Shown here piece after piece: positions 38,630 to 48,673 of a DNA stretch of 64,000 nt. The DNA is from Seramator thermalis (GTDB taxonomy: Bacteria > Bacteroidota > Bacteroidia > Bacteroidales > Dysgonomonadaceae): positions 186,001-250,000 of the forward strand of contig NZ_RXHS01000004.1 in assembly GCF_004138125.1 (NCBI RefSeq). Reading direction: 5' to 3'. Made by a program: the position numbers and the translations under genes. The notes beneath the pieces were generated by a model that saw only the letters and a program-made list of their open reading frames with translations, was not told the DNA's origin and did no database searches. Position 1 is the stretch's first letter. Every line of letters starts with the position of its first letter.

Positions 38630-40507
38630 ATGAAAAATATGAATGATCAATCGAATAAACATACGAACCATAACGGCGGCGAAAACAGGCTGAAAAGCCA
38701 TACCTCCACTTCAGGTCGTTTGATGGCGGGAGCTCGTGCACTTTGGCAAGCAGCCGGCATGAAGCGCGAACAAATGGGCAAACCCATCATTGCGGTGGTA
38801 AATTCATTTACTCAATTCGTGCCGGGACACACGCATCTGCACGAAGTGGGGCAAATGGTGAAAGCCGAAATTGAAAAGTTGGGCTGTTTTGCGGCCGAAT
38901 TCAATACGATAGCCATCGACGACGGCATCGCCATGGGGCACGACGGAATGCTGTATTCGCTTCCATCACGCGATCTGATTGCCGATTCGGTAGAATATAT
39001 GATCAATGCCCATAAGGCTGACGCGATGGTCTGCATCAGCAATTGCGACAAAATAACGCCGGGAATGCTGATGGCTGCCATGCGATTGAATATTCCGACG
39101 GTTTTCGTATCGGGCGGACCTATGGAAGCCGGCAAAATAGGAGACGAACAAGTGGATTTGATCGACGCGATGATTGAGTCGGCCGACGACTCCGTGAGCG
39201 ACGAACGCATCGCCCAACTCGAAAATCTGGCTTGCCCCACTTGCGGATCGTGCTCGGGAATGTTCACCGCCAATTCGATGAATTGCCTTGCCGAAGCAAT
39301 CGGGTTGGCACTGCCGGGAAACGGAACAATCGTGGCTACCCACGTCAATCGCAAAGAATTGTTTGTGAAGGCAGCCAAACAAATCGTAGAAAATGCCAAT
39401 CGTTATTATTTCGACGGCGACGAAAGCATTCTCCCTCGCAATATAGCCACGAGAGCAGCTTTTCTCAATGCCATGACCCTCGATATTGCAATGGGCGGAT
39501 CTACAAATACTATCCTACACTTGCTTGCCATTGCACACGAGGCCGAAGTATCGTTCACACTCGACGATATCGATGCCTTGTCGCGAAAAGTTCCCTGCAT
39601 TTGCAAAGTAGCACCCAACACCAAGAAATATCACATTCAGGACGTCAATCGAGCCGGCGGAATTTTGGGAATCATGAAAGAACTGGCAGAGGCAGGACTC
39701 GTCGATTCGTCGGTTCACCGTGTTGACGGGATGACTTTATCCGAGGCAATCGAACACTATGACATTACAAAAGCAAATCCGTCGGAAGAAGCCAAAAACA
39801 TCTATTCGTCGGCACCGGGCAATCGATTTAATCTGGTGATGGGTTCGCAAAATGCACGTTTTAAGGATTTCGATACCGATCGCGAAAATGGGTGCATCCG
39901 CAACGTGGCTCATGCCTACACAAAAGACGGCGGATTGGCCATTCTCAAAGGAAACATCGCCCAAGACGGCTGCGTGGTGAAAACGGCGGGAGTGGACGAA
40001 AGTATCTGGAAATTTGCCGGAACGGCAAAAGTTTTTCAATCGCAGGAAGACGCATGTCGAGGAATTCTTGACGGAACAGTACAATCCGGCGATGTGGTGG
40101 TCATCATTTATGAAGGTCCGAAAGGCGGTCCCGGCATGCAGGAAATGCTCTACCCCACCTCCTACATCAAATCGCGACATCTGGGAAAAGCCTGCGCACT
40201 GATTACCGACGGACGATTCTCGGGAGGCACATCCGGTCTTTCCATCGGGCATGTCTCACCCGAAGCTGCAGCCGGTGGAAACATTGCTCTGGTTAGATCG
40301 GGCGATATCATCGAAATCGATATACCGAACCGCAGCATCAACCTAAAGATTTCCGACAACGAATTGACCGAACGTCGAAAAGCCGAAGAGGCAAAAGGCA
40401 ACAATGCCTTTAAGCCGCAGCGCGACAGAAAAGTATCAAAAGCCCTCAAAGCTTATGCACAACTGGTCAGCTCTGCCGATTTGGGAGCAGTCAGACTCAT
40501 AGACTAA
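38630..40507 (+). CDS. ilvD: Dihydroxy-acid dehydratase
   Basis: 625 residues. Dehydrates dihydroxyisovalerate and dihydroxymethylvalerate to the 2-oxoacids. Fe-S ligands in [13 protein letters not shown] and [18 protein letters not shown]; other motifs: [20 protein letters not shown]. The N terminus ([20 protein letters not shown]) is about 15 residues longer than in E. coli; the Met at position 4 is also possible. First gene of the ilv block, after the repeats. Confidence 0.97.
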   Translation: MKNMNDQSNKHTNHNGGENRLKSHTSTSGRLMAGARALWQAAGMKREQMGKPIIAVVNSFTQFVPGHTHLHEVGQMVKAEIEKLGCFAAEFNTIAIDDGIAMGHDGMLYSLPSRDLIADSVEYMINAHKADAMVCISNCDKITPGMLMAAMRLNIPTVFVSGGPMEAGKIGDEQVDLIDAMIESADDSVSDERIAQLENLACPTCGSCSGMFTANSMNCLAEAIGLALPGNGTIVATHVNRKELFVKAAKQIVENANRYYFDGDESILPRNIATRAAFLNAMTLDIAMGGSTNTILHLLAIAHEAEVSFTLDDIDALSRKVPCICKVAPNTKKYHIQDVNRAGGILGIMKELAEAGLVDSSVHRVDGMTLSEAIEHYDITKANPSEEAKNIYSSAPGNRFNLVMGSQNARFKDFDTDRENGCIRNVAHAYTKDGGLAILKGNIAQDGCVVKTAGVDESIWKFAGTAKVFQSQEDACRGILDGTVQSGDVVVIIYEGPKGGPGMQEMLYPTSYIKSRHLGKACALITDGRFSGGTSGLSIGHVSPEAAAGGNIALVRSGDIIEIDIPNRSINLKISDNELTERRKAEEAKGNNAFKPQRDRKVSKALKAYAQLVSSADLGAVRLID

Positions 40508-40561
40508 ACTTCAATCGGAATCAATTTTAAAACGTCAACAATCAAAATCATATATCATACA

Positions 40562-42286
40562 ATGAAAGAGAATGATACAACAAACGAAATGATCACCGGA
40601 AGTGAAGCACTCATTCGCTCGCTGATAGCCGAAGGAGTGAGCACCATATTTGGCTATCCGGGAGGAGCCATCATGCCCGTTTTCGATGCCTTATACGACT
40701 GCAAAGACCGAATCAGGCACATCCTTGTTCGTCACGAACAGGGAGCCGTACATGCAGCGGAAGGTTATGCCCGCGCGTCGAAAAAGGTAGGCGTTGCATT
40801 GGTAACATCGGGACCGGGCGCAACAAATGCCATTACCGGAATCACCGATGCGTTGATGGACAGTACACCATTAGTCGTAATTTCGGGACAGGTAACTTCT
40901 TCGTTACTTGGATCCGATGCTTTTCAGGAAGCGGATGTCATCGGCATCACTCAGCCCATCACAAAATGGGCCTATCAGATTCGCCGGCCCGAAGATATTG
41001 CTTGGGCTGTATCGAGAGCATTCTATATCGCCTCGAGTGGGCGGCCCGGGCCCGTGGTATTGGACATTGCAAAAGATGCTCAAACTGGCAAATGCAACTT
41101 TTCGTACGAAAAAACAATTTTTCTTCGCAGTTACGAGCCGGTTCCCGAAATCGACCACGAACAAATAGAAGCAGCTGCCGACCTCATCAACCAGGCTAAA
41201 AAACCGTTTGCACTGGTGGGACAGGGCGTAACATTGGGAAATGCAGAAAACGAATTGCGTGCTTTTCTCGAAAAAGCCGATATCCCATTTGGCTCAACCA
41301 TCCTTGGTCTGTCGGCCATGCCATCCGATCATCCCCTCAATTGCGGAATGCTGGGTATGCATGGCAACATCGCTACCAACATCAAAACCAACGAATGCGA
41401 TGTATTGATCGCCATCGGCATGCGTTTCGATGACCGTGTAACAGGCGATTTGAATACGTATGCCAAACAGGCAAAAGTCATTCATTTCGATATTGACCGC
41501 GCCGAAATCAACAAAAATGTCAAAGCAGACGTTAAAGTGTTGGGCGATGTAAAACAAACTTTGCCAAAGGTTACCGAATTGGTGAAACCCGCAAAGCATA
41601 CCGAATGGATTGAAAGTTTCAAGCCTTTGTACGATAAAGAGTTTGAATACATCATCAGAAACGAACTTTATCCCGATTCGGGTGAAATCAAAATGGGAGA
41701 AGTAGTGAATAAAGTGGCGGAAGCTACTCACAATGAAGCCATTTGCGTTACCGATGTGGGACAACATCAGATGATGGGTACCCGATACTTTAAATTCACC
41801 CAACCACGCAGCATGATCACTTCGGGCGGATTGGGTACGATGGGGTTTGGGCTACCCGCAGCCATCGGTGCAAAATATGGTGCACCTGACAGAACGGTTG
41901 TCGTGTTCGTGGGCGATGGAGGGTTTCAGATGACCATTCAGGAATTGGGAACGATCATGGAAAACAATATTGATATTAAAATTGTCCTGTTAAATAACAA
42001 TTTTCTGGGTATGGTTCGTCAATGGCAGGAGCTTTTCTTCGACGAAAGGTATTCCGAAACACATCTCAAAAATCCCGATTTCGTCAAAATTGCCGATGCC
42101 TACGGAATCAAGGGCCGAAAGGTCACACAACGTGACGAATTGGATGATGCAATAGCCGAAATGCTCTCTCATCAAGGAGCATATCTGCTTGAAGTAGTGG
42201 TGGAAACAAAAGGGATGGTATATCCGATGGTCCCGGCAGGAGGGAATATAACGAATATCATACTGGGAAACGGATACAAGATTTAA
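40562..42286 (+). CDS. ilvB: Acetolactate synthase large subunit
   Basis: 574 residues. ThDP enzyme: the catalytic Glu is in RHEQGAVHAAEGYARAS, the ThDP-binding GDGGFQMTIQELGTIMENN, and GGLGTMGFGLPAAIGA. Forms acetolactate from pyruvate and acetohydroxybutyrate from pyruvate plus 2-oxobutyrate; FAD-binding region is in the middle domain. Regulated by IlvN through valine in the enteric enzyme. Follows ilvD by 54 bp. Confidence 0.96.
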   Translation: MKENDTTNEMITGSEALIRSLIAEGVSTIFGYPGGAIMPVFDALYDCKDRIRHILVRHEQGAVHAAEGYARASKKVGVALVTSGPGATNAITGITDALMDSTPLVVISGQVTSSLLGSDAFQEADVIGITQPITKWAYQIRRPEDIAWAVSRAFYIASSGRPGPVVLDIAKDAQTGKCNFSYEKTIFLRSYEPVPEIDHEQIEAAADLINQAKKPFALVGQGVTLGNAENELRAFLEKADIPFGSTILGLSAMPSDHPLNCGMLGMHGNIATNIKTNECDVLIAIGMRFDDRVTGDLNTYAKQAKVIHFDIDRAEINKNVKADVKVLGDVKQTLPKVTELVKPAKHTEWIESFKPLYDKEFEYIIRNELYPDSGEIKMGEVVNKVAEATHNEAICVTDVGQHQMMGTRYFKFTQPRSMITSGGLGTMGFGLPAAIGAKYGAPDRTVVVFVGDGGFQMTIQELGTIMENNIDIKIVLLNNNFLGMVRQWQELFFDERYSETHLKNPDFVKIADAYGIKGRKVTQRDELDDAIAEMLSHQGAYLLEVVVETKGMVYPMVPAGGNITNIILGNGYKI

Positions 42287-42330
42287 CGGTAGGAAAATTT
42301 TCCGGAACAAATAAAATAATAAAGAGAATT

Positions 42331-42909
42331 ATGGAAAATAAAACACTCTATACGATCACCATTTTTTCTGAAAATGCAGTAGGGGTACTCAATCAGATAA
42401 CCACAATTTTTACAAGAAGACAAGTCAACATCGAAACCCTATCCGTTTCGCCTTCAGCCATTCCGGGCATTCACAAATTTACCATCACGGCTCTTTCGGA
42501 AACCGAAGAATCGATAAAAAAGCTCGTCAATCAAATAGACAAGCAGGTAGATATTCTGAAAGCTTTTTACAACACCAACGACGAATTGGTACATCAGGAG
42601 CTCGCCTTGTATAAATTATCCACGGAAAAGGTATTGGAGCACGGATCGATAGAATATTTGGTAAGAAAATACAACATTCGCGTGCTGGAAATTTCAAAAG
42701 ATTGCATCGTATTTCTCAAAGCCGGACACTACGTCGAAACGCAAGCACTTTTCGAAGAATTGGCCGAAAAAATCGGAGTATTGCAATTCGTCCGTTCGGG
42801 GAGAATTGCCATCACCAAATCGCCCGTCGAACGACTGAGCGATATGTTGGCCAAACGCAGCGAAGCCGAAGAAAGAATTAAGGAATCATACAACAAAACA
42901 AACGAATAA
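42331..42909 (+). CDS. ilvN: Acetolactate synthase small (regulatory) subunit
   Basis: 192 residues. ACT domain at residues ~3-75 (LYTITIFSENAVGVLNQITT, VNIETLSVSPSA) binds the branched-chain effector; a second C-terminal ACT-like region completes the long-type small subunit (IlvH-like size). It stimulates IlvB and confers feedback inhibition. The symbol ilvH could be used equally well. Starts 44 bp after ilvB and 58 bp before ilvC, with a hairpin (CGGGAAA/TTTCCCG) in that last gap. Confidence 0.94.
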   Translation: MENKTLYTITIFSENAVGVLNQITTIFTRRQVNIETLSVSPSAIPGIHKFTITALSETEESIKKLVNQIDKQVDILKAFYNTNDELVHQELALYKLSTEKVLEHGSIEYLVRKYNIRVLEISKDCIVFLKAGHYVETQALFEELAEKIGVLQFVRSGRIAITKSPVERLSDMLAKRSEAEERIKESYNKTNE

Positions 42910-42931
42910 AACAATTTAATTATTAATAAAA

Positions 42932-42949
42932 CGGGAAACAGATTTCCCG
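42932..42949 (+). other. Hairpin just upstream of ilvC
   Basis: A perfect 7-bp stem (CGGGAAA / TTTCCCG) with a four-base loop, ending 18 bases before the ilvC ATG and followed by GGGAAAAAAC. No T-run, so not a terminator. It could stabilise or process the ilvC transcript. Confidence 0.4.
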
Positions 42950-42967
42950 GGAAAAAACTTTAAGAAA

Positions 42968-44014
42968 ATGGCAAAAATGAATTTTGGAGGGGTTGAAGAA
43001 AATGTAGTAACCCGAGACGAATTTCCGTTAAGCAAAGCAAAAGAAGTATTGAAAGATGAAACCATTGCGGTCATCGGTTATGGCGTGCAAGGGCCGGGCC
43101 AATCGCTCAACTTGCGCGACAACGGATTTAATGTGATTGTGGGGCAGCGTAAAGGTGGCAAAACTTGGGACAAAGCAGTAGCCGACGGATGGGTGCCGGG
43201 CGAAACTTTATTCGAAATTGAAGAAGCATGCCAACGAGGCACCATCATTCAGTATCTGCTTTCGGATGCCGCACAAATACAAGTATGGCCGACAGTAAAA
43301 AAACATCTGACTGCAGGTAAAGCGCTTTATTTTTCGCACGGATTCGGCATCACCTACAACGATCGTACCGGCATTGTTCCTCCGGCCGACGTTGACGTGA
43401 TTTTGGTTGCTCCAAAAGGTTCGGGCACAAGCCTTCGTCGGATGTTTCTCGAAGGACGCGGACTGAATTCGAGTTACGCTATTTATCAGGATGCCACCGG
43501 AAAAGCTTTCGATCGGGTAATTGCACTCGGCATCGGAATTGGCTCAGGATATCTGTTCGAAACAACTTTTCAGCGCGAAGTATATTCCGACTTAACTGGG
43601 GAACGCGGTACACTTATGGGCGCTATTCAGGGATTGTTACTCGCTCAATACGAAACATTGCGCGAAAACGGGCACTCACCTTCGGAAGCATTCAACGAAA
43701 CGGTTGAAGAGCTTACTCAATCGCTGATGCCCTTGTTCGCCGAAAAAGGAATGGACTGGATGTATGCCAATTGTTCAACCACCGCACAGCGTGGCGCTTT
43801 GGATTGGATGGGACCATTTCACGACGCAACCAAACCCGTTTTCGAAAAACTATACAGGGAGGTAGCCAATGGAAACGAAGCTCAACGATCGATCGACAGC
43901 AATTCTCAGCCCGATTATCGCGAAAAACTCGAAGAAGAGCTGAAAGCTCTCCGCGAAAGCGAAATGTGGCAAACGGGTGCTGTAGTTCGCAAACTTCGTC
44001 CCGAAAACAATTGA
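42968..44014 (+). CDS. ilvC: Ketol-acid reductoisomerase
   Basis: 348 residues, class I length. NADPH-binding motif VIGYGVQGPGQSLNLRDNG near residues 35-53, Mg-binding residues in the all-helical knotted C-terminal domain (FQREVYSDLTGERG, EAFNETVEEL). It converts acetolactate and acetohydroxybutyrate to the dihydroxyacids. It is the last gene of the branched-chain block and is followed by a strong terminator. Confidence 0.96.
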   Translation: MAKMNFGGVEENVVTRDEFPLSKAKEVLKDETIAVIGYGVQGPGQSLNLRDNGFNVIVGQRKGGKTWDKAVADGWVPGETLFEIEEACQRGTIIQYLLSDAAQIQVWPTVKKHLTAGKALYFSHGFGITYNDRTGIVPPADVDVILVAPKGSGTSLRRMFLEGRGLNSSYAIYQDATGKAFDRVIALGIGIGSGYLFETTFQREVYSDLTGERGTLMGAIQGLLLAQYETLRENGHSPSEAFNETVEELTQSLMPLFAEKGMDWMYANCSTTAQRGALDWMGPFHDATKPVFEKLYREVANGNEAQRSIDSNSQPDYREKLEEELKALRESEMWQTGAVVRKLRPENN

Positions 44015-44033
44015 TGCAATTCAATATAAACGG

Positions 44034-44070
44034 AAGACGTGGTCGGGATGGCCACGTCTTTGTTTTCTTT
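44034..44070 (+). terminator. Terminator of the leu-ilv operon
   Basis: A perfect 9-bp stem (AAGACGTGG / CCACGTCTT), nine-base loop, then TGTTTTCTTT. Located 20 bases after the ilvC stop. Confidence 0.8.
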
Positions 44071-44078
44071 GATCAACT

Positions 44079-44309
44079 ATGCAACAATCCGGAAAAATTT
44101 TAATAACAATCGGAATTATTATCCTTATTGTCGGAATAATTCTCCTATTTTTTGGCGATAAATTGTCATTCTTGGGTCGATTACCCGGAGACATCCGCAT
44201 CGAAAGAGAAAATTTCCGGTTTTACTTTCCCATTACCACGATGATTTTGCTAAGTGCCGTTCTAAGTTTAGTCTTGTGGATCATCCGTAAAATCGGAGGA
44301 ATGTTTTGA
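44079..44309 (+). CDS. DUF2905 small membrane protein
   Basis: 76 residues. Two transmembrane helices (~7-25 and ~50-70) bracket the conserved LGRLPGDIRIERENFRFYFP loop, which defines DUF2905. Function unknown. It starts eight bases after the ilvC terminator ends and is convergent with pdxA (17 bp apart). Confidence 0.85.
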   Translation: MQQSGKILITIGIIILIVGIILLFFGDKLSFLGRLPGDIRIERENFRFYFPITTMILLSAVLSLVLWIIRKIGGMF

Positions 44310-44326
44310 AGACAAATCGCTTTTGC

Positions 44327-45427
44327 TCAATCTTCCGCTTCGTCTGCGGTCAAATCGAGTTTTTCGTCGTCTTTTCCCCTATCGAAGAACATCTTGTGTA
44401 AAGGATTTCGACGAGCTTCGTCGTATAACTTACGATTTTTATAAATATCGATAGCCATATAAATGGCTTGACGAAAAGATTCGTCCGAAGCCTTATCCTG
44501 CCCCGCAATATCGTAGGCTGTACCGTGATCGGGCGATGTACGAACTATGGGAAGACCGGCGGTGAAGTTTACGCCTGAAGCCATTGACAGCGTTTTAAAC
44601 GGTATCAATCCCTGGTCATGATACATGGCCAAAACGGCATCGAAATCTTTATATCGCCCCGATCCGAAGAAGCCGTCTGCAGGGAAAGGTCCTGCACACA
44701 AAATGCCACGATCCTGCGCTTCCTTGATAACAGGAGCGATAATCTCGTTTTCTTCCTTACCCAACAATCCATTTTCGCCGGCATGAGGATTCAAACCCAA
44801 AACGGCAATCCGTGGATTCTCGAGATTGAAATCGCGTCTGAGTGACAGATCCAGAATATCGAGCTTCTCCGTTATATTTTCTTTTGTAATGTGACGAGAA
44901 ACCTCAGAAATAGGCATATGCGCCGTTACGAGAGCAACTCTGAGAGTTTCGTTGGCCAAAATCATGAGGGCTTTTTCTCCTTTTTTGGAGAATCGTTGTT
45001 GCAGATATTCTGTGTGCCCCGGAAAATGAAAATTTTCGCTCTGAATAGCATCTTTGTTGATGGGGAGAGTAACCAGAACATCTATTTTCGAGTTTTCCAA
45101 ATCGTTGCAAGCTGCCTCAAGAGCTACGAAAGAAGCTTCGCCTGAAACATCGGACGGGACACCCATTTCGATTTTCAATTCTTCTTTCAGGCAATTTACC
45201 ATATTAATTTGACCTTCTTCGCATTCGTCGGCACGACGTATCAAATTGAATGAAATGGGTTGATAATTGAGTACTTTGCGATAATAAGATGCCACTTTGG
45301 GTGATCCATAAATCACGGGGTTGAAAAGTTCGAGTAAGCGATCATCGGCGAAAGTTTTGAGCAAAATTTCATAACCGACGCCGTTGATATCTCCATGCGT
45401 GATGCCAACTTTGAGTAATTCCGACAT
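44327..45427 (-). CDS. pdxA: 4-hydroxythreonine-4-phosphate dehydrogenase
   Basis: 366 residues. Metal- and NAD-dependent oxidation in the DXP-dependent pyridoxal 5'-phosphate pathway. Motifs: GITHGDINGVGYE (8-20), DVLVTLPINKDAIQ, FPGHTEYL, ALVTAHMPISEVSRHIT and AMYHDQGLIPFKTLSM; metal-binding His residues lie in the last three. A short acidic tail follows. The DUF4837 gene lies 18 bp upstream on the same strand. A related erythronate-4-phosphate or other PdxA2 function is possible but less likely. Confidence 0.93.
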   Translation of the reverse strand: MSELLKVGITHGDINGVGYEILLKTFADDRLLELFNPVIYGSPKVASYYRKVLNYQPISFNLIRRADECEEGQINMVNCLKEELKIEMGVPSDVSGEASFVALEAACNDLENSKIDVLVTLPINKDAIQSENFHFPGHTEYLQQRFSKKGEKALMILANETLRVALVTAHMPISEVSRHITKENITEKLDILDLSLRRDFNLENPRIAVLGLNPHAGENGLLGKEENEIIAPVIKEAQDRGILCAGPFPADGFFGSGRYKDFDAVLAMYHDQGLIPFKTLSMASGVNFTAGLPIVRTSPDHGTAYDIAGQDKASDESFRQAIYMAIDIYKNRKLYDEARRNPLHKMFFDRGKDDEKLDLTADEAED

Positions 45428-45445
45428 TTTTTTACTACTTGAGAT

Positions 45446-46468
45446 TTATTTCTTTTTTACTGCTTCGTCCGAAGCCATTTCTTCAGGCTTCAATATCCGA
45501 ATGGTGTAGAACGATGCTTCCAGCGTTCGAATTAGATTTCTTTTATTGCTTTCGGGAGCATAAACAAAAACATCTACAACGATAACTTTGTTGGTGTAGG
45601 GATTGACAAACGCCTGCGAAACAAAAGGCCCGCCCATCATATCAGTGGTCATCTCCCATAAACCACGAAGTTCGGCGCGGAAAATACTATCGACCTCCAT
45701 TTTTTTATAAATCGGATCATAAGCCTTCGATGTAGTCATTTGTGAATCAAAACTACCTTTGATATGTTCGCCCAAAATCTTGTTGCGAATTGCAATGAGC
45801 GAATCCTTTTCGAAAACCTTTTCGGTGGTATAGGGAAACTGGTAGATTACAATATCCTGCCGTTTTTCGCCGGCATTGTTCGTAGCCCAATAAAAATCTT
45901 TTTTCGTTGTAACGTGTGGCAATCCCTTCGGATAACTGATCGATATTCCGAACATTTGCCTGATTTGCGTTTGGGGAGTGTATGCATCTTTCTTGAGCCA
46001 TTCGGCAGTACGTTCCAGTTCTTTTGTTACTAAATAATCGACGATACTGGCTGAATTTTCGGTCACATAGTTCACAAATGAGGTGGTATCTGGCGCTTTG
46101 ATAGTCAGGATTACCTGCCCGTAAGCATGTTTGTCGATCTCCGCACTAAGCTTGGGCGCAGAGTAAATATTCGAAATTTCGGGAATCACGATATTACGCA
46201 TCGTTCTGAACGTAGTTGTAAAGTTTTCGGGTGCAATCTGCATAATCCTGAAATTTGGTTCGGTTTGAGGCAACCCTAATACAGGTGAATTGAGCACATC
46301 GAAAAGAGCTCTTCCTGCAAGGCCTTCTTTCCACGACTGATCATCCATCACCACAAGCACTTCGTTAGCAGTCGAAGAGGCAGATAATATACCGCTGCCG
46401 TTATTGCACGATGAAAAACCAACGACAATGGCCAAAAGAAGCGTGACAGATAAAGCAATATGTTTCAT
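45446..46468 (-). CDS. DUF4837 lipoprotein
   Basis: 340 residues, lipoprotein signal LLAIVVGFSSC (Cys~21). The rest is the DUF4837 domain known almost only from Bacteroidota; conserved-looking stretches are VVMDDQSWKEGLAG, NFRIMQIAPENFT and GPFVSQAFVNPYTNKVIVVDVFVYAP. Function unknown. It sits between rlmN and pdxA in a same-strand cluster that is often retained in Bacteroidales. Confidence 0.85.
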   Translation of the reverse strand: MKHIALSVTLLLAIVVGFSSCNNGSGILSASSTANEVLVVMDDQSWKEGLAGRALFDVLNSPVLGLPQTEPNFRIMQIAPENFTTTFRTMRNIVIPEISNIYSAPKLSAEIDKHAYGQVILTIKAPDTTSFVNYVTENSASIVDYLVTKELERTAEWLKKDAYTPQTQIRQMFGISISYPKGLPHVTTKKDFYWATNNAGEKRQDIVIYQFPYTTEKVFEKDSLIAIRNKILGEHIKGSFDSQMTTSKAYDPIYKKMEVDSIFRAELRGLWEMTTDMMGGPFVSQAFVNPYTNKVIVVDVFVYAPESNKRNLIRTLEASFYTIRILKPEEMASDEAVKKK

Positions 46469-46591
46469 AATATAAATGTTTTAGGCGTTAGACATAAATT
46501 ATCTCATCAACCATACAACAAAAATAATGCAATTTGCGCGAAATGAATATCTTCGAGCTATATTTATGATAATTTACGGATTGGTCAATCA

Positions 46592-47620
46592 TTAGACTGC
46601 TTTTTTTGACTGAGTGGAAAGCATGCCGCAAGCAGCAGAAATATCTTCGCCGCGCGAAGCGCGAATGGTGCTGATGAAGCCTTTTGCAGTGAGAAAATCG
46701 CGAAATGCAATCATTGTTTCATCATCCGAGGGACGATATTCGCTATCGGGAATTGCATGAAAACGTATGAGATTGATGCGACAATCCAACCCTGCGAGAA
46801 GACGGGTCAGTTCACGCGCATACACGAGCGAATCATTTATGCCCGCAAACATGATGTATTCGAATGAAAGCCGGCGCTGATGACTCCAATCGTAATTTCG
46901 AAGCAGTTCGACAATTTCCTTCGAAGCATATTTTTTTTCGATAGGCATCAACGACTGTCGCTGCACTGACAAAGGACTGTGTAAACTTACAGCCAAATGG
47001 CACTTACTTTCATCCAGAAAAAGCTTCAATTTGGGCAAAACACCTATGGTGGAAAGTGTGATCCGCTTCGGGCTCCAAGCCAACGCATAATCGGCAGTCA
47101 GAATTTCGATTGCTTTCATCACGTTTTCGTAATTGTCGAGCGGCTCTCCCATTCCCATAAACACAATATTGGACAAAGCTTCGGAATCGGGAACCGAATA
47201 TACTTGATTCAAAATTTCATTGGCCGACAAATTTCCATTGAAACCCATCTTTCCTGTCATGCAAAAACTGCAGTTCATTTTGCATCCGACTTGCGACGAA
47301 ACGCAAAGCGTTAGTCGATCATCTTCCGGAATAGTAACCGATTCGATGAATTGGCCGGTCATGGTTTCGAAAAGCATTTTTTTGGTTCCGTCCACCGATG
47401 TTTGCAAATTTTGAGGTTCTTTTCGGCCAACTTCGAAATGCTTTTTGAGGACATCGCGATTTCGAATGGAAATATTTGTCATTTCGTCGATACTTTTCAC
47501 CCGCTTGACATAAATCCAATCTGCAATTTGTTTAGCGGTAAATTTAGGCAATTCGAGTTCACACACAGCGGAAGTAATTTCGGCAAGCGTCATACCGAGA
47601 AGATATTGGTTCGCATTCAT
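46592..47620 (-). CDS. rlmN: Dual-specificity RNA methyltransferase RlmN
   Basis: 342 residues from the ATG at 47620. The radical-SAM cluster motif CxxxCxxC is in GCKMNCSFCMTGKMGFNG, and the catalytic second Cys is near the C terminus (AACGMLSTQ). It methylates C2 of A2503 in 23S rRNA and A37 in some tRNAs. FMGMGEPLDNYENV and VSLHSPLSVQRQSLMPI are family signatures. A TACCTTTG -7 element (47655-47648, minus strand) precedes the gene. Confidence 0.96.
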   Translation of the reverse strand: MNANQYLLGMTLAEITSAVCELELPKFTAKQIADWIYVKRVKSIDEMTNISIRNRDVLKKHFEVGRKEPQNLQTSVDGTKKMLFETMTGQFIESVTIPEDDRLTLCVSSQVGCKMNCSFCMTGKMGFNGNLSANEILNQVYSVPDSEALSNIVFMGMGEPLDNYENVMKAIEILTADYALAWSPKRITLSTIGVLPKLKLFLDESKCHLAVSLHSPLSVQRQSLMPIEKKYASKEIVELLRNYDWSHQRRLSFEYIMFAGINDSLVYARELTRLLAGLDCRINLIRFHAIPDSEYRPSDDETMIAFRDFLTAKGFISTIRASRGEDISAACGMLSTQSKKAV

Positions 47621-47726
47621 TTGCAATCGTCATCTAATTTTAGAAAACAAAGGTAATGATGTTTTACAAATAAAACGGAAGTTTTTCCTACTTTTGCATC
47701 AAAACTAAAATTATAATCAATGGGTT

Positions 47727-48605
47727 ATGAAAAAATATGCATTCATCTTCATTAGTTTATTTTCTATGGTTGTAATAGCACAAGAAAAACCGATTCTGTT
47801 GTTTCCCGATGGCGCTCCGGGCGAAACAAAAAAAATGAAACAGGTCGATGACTGGAGTGGACCTAAAGTGGGAGGTTGTCCTGTGTTAAGAATCAGTAAT
47901 GTGAGCGAGCCTACACTGACATTTTATCCGGCACCGGTTGACAACAATTCGGGAACAACCATTATTGTGGGTCCGGGCGGAGGATACAATATTCTGGCTT
48001 ACAACCTCGAAGGAAGCGAAATTTGCAAACGTTTCAACAGTTTCGGCGTGAATTGTGTGCTGTTGAAATATCGAGTTCCTCGTCGTGAAGGATTGGAAAA
48101 ACATGTTGCACCTTTGCAAGATTTGCAACGTGCCATCGCTTACACACGTTATCATGCCAAAGATTGGAATATCGATCCGAACAAAATCGGAGTGATCGGT
48201 TTTTCGGCAGGCGCTCATCTTTCGGCAATGGCAAGCACTGCATACAAAGAAAGAACTTATCCGGCTGTGGATAGTGCCGACAACGAAAGCTTGCGTCCCG
48301 ATTTTTGCCTGCTCATCTATCCGGCATATCTTGATGGAACAAATTTTACGGTTGCCTCCGAACTGAAAATAACTTCCGAAACGCCTCCGACTTTTCTTGT
48401 TCAAACTGAAGATGATTCGAAATTACTGAACAGCAGCATTTTCTATTATTACGCATTGAAAGAGGCAAAAGTTCCTGCATCGTTGCACCTATACACCACG
48501 GGTGGTCATGGATACGGTTTACGAAACACAGGGCATCTGGTAAACGAATGGCCGTATAGAGCAATTGACTGGTTGCGCGATATCGGAATGTTACAAAACA
48601 AATAA
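47727..48605 (+). CDS. Secreted alpha/beta-hydrolase, acetyl-esterase-like
   Basis: 292 residues. Signal peptide (IFISLFSMVVIAQ). Oxyanion loop VGPGGGYNILAYNLEG, nucleophile in GVIGFSAGAHLSAMA, Asp in LVQTEDDSKLLNS and His in TTGGHGYGLRN. This set is typical of the carbohydrate-acetylesterase-like group (BD-FAE/Axe-type hydrolases) in Bacteroidota. A polysaccharide deacetylating role is inference; no glycoside hydrolase is near. A TACTTTTG -7 element ends 30 bp upstream. Confidence 0.82.
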   Translation: MKKYAFIFISLFSMVVIAQEKPILLFPDGAPGETKKMKQVDDWSGPKVGGCPVLRISNVSEPTLTFYPAPVDNNSGTTIIVGPGGGYNILAYNLEGSEICKRFNSFGVNCVLLKYRVPRREGLEKHVAPLQDLQRAIAYTRYHAKDWNIDPNKIGVIGFSAGAHLSAMASTAYKERTYPAVDSADNESLRPDFCLLIYPAYLDGTNFTVASELKITSETPPTFLVQTEDDSKLLNSSIFYYYALKEAKVPASLHLYTTGGHGYGLRNTGHLVNEWPYRAIDWLRDIGMLQNK

Positions 48606-48673
48606 GCGGAAACTTTCACAAGCCTCCGCCATTAATTTAATTATGTTTAATCCTAAAAAAGAGTATTCAAAAT

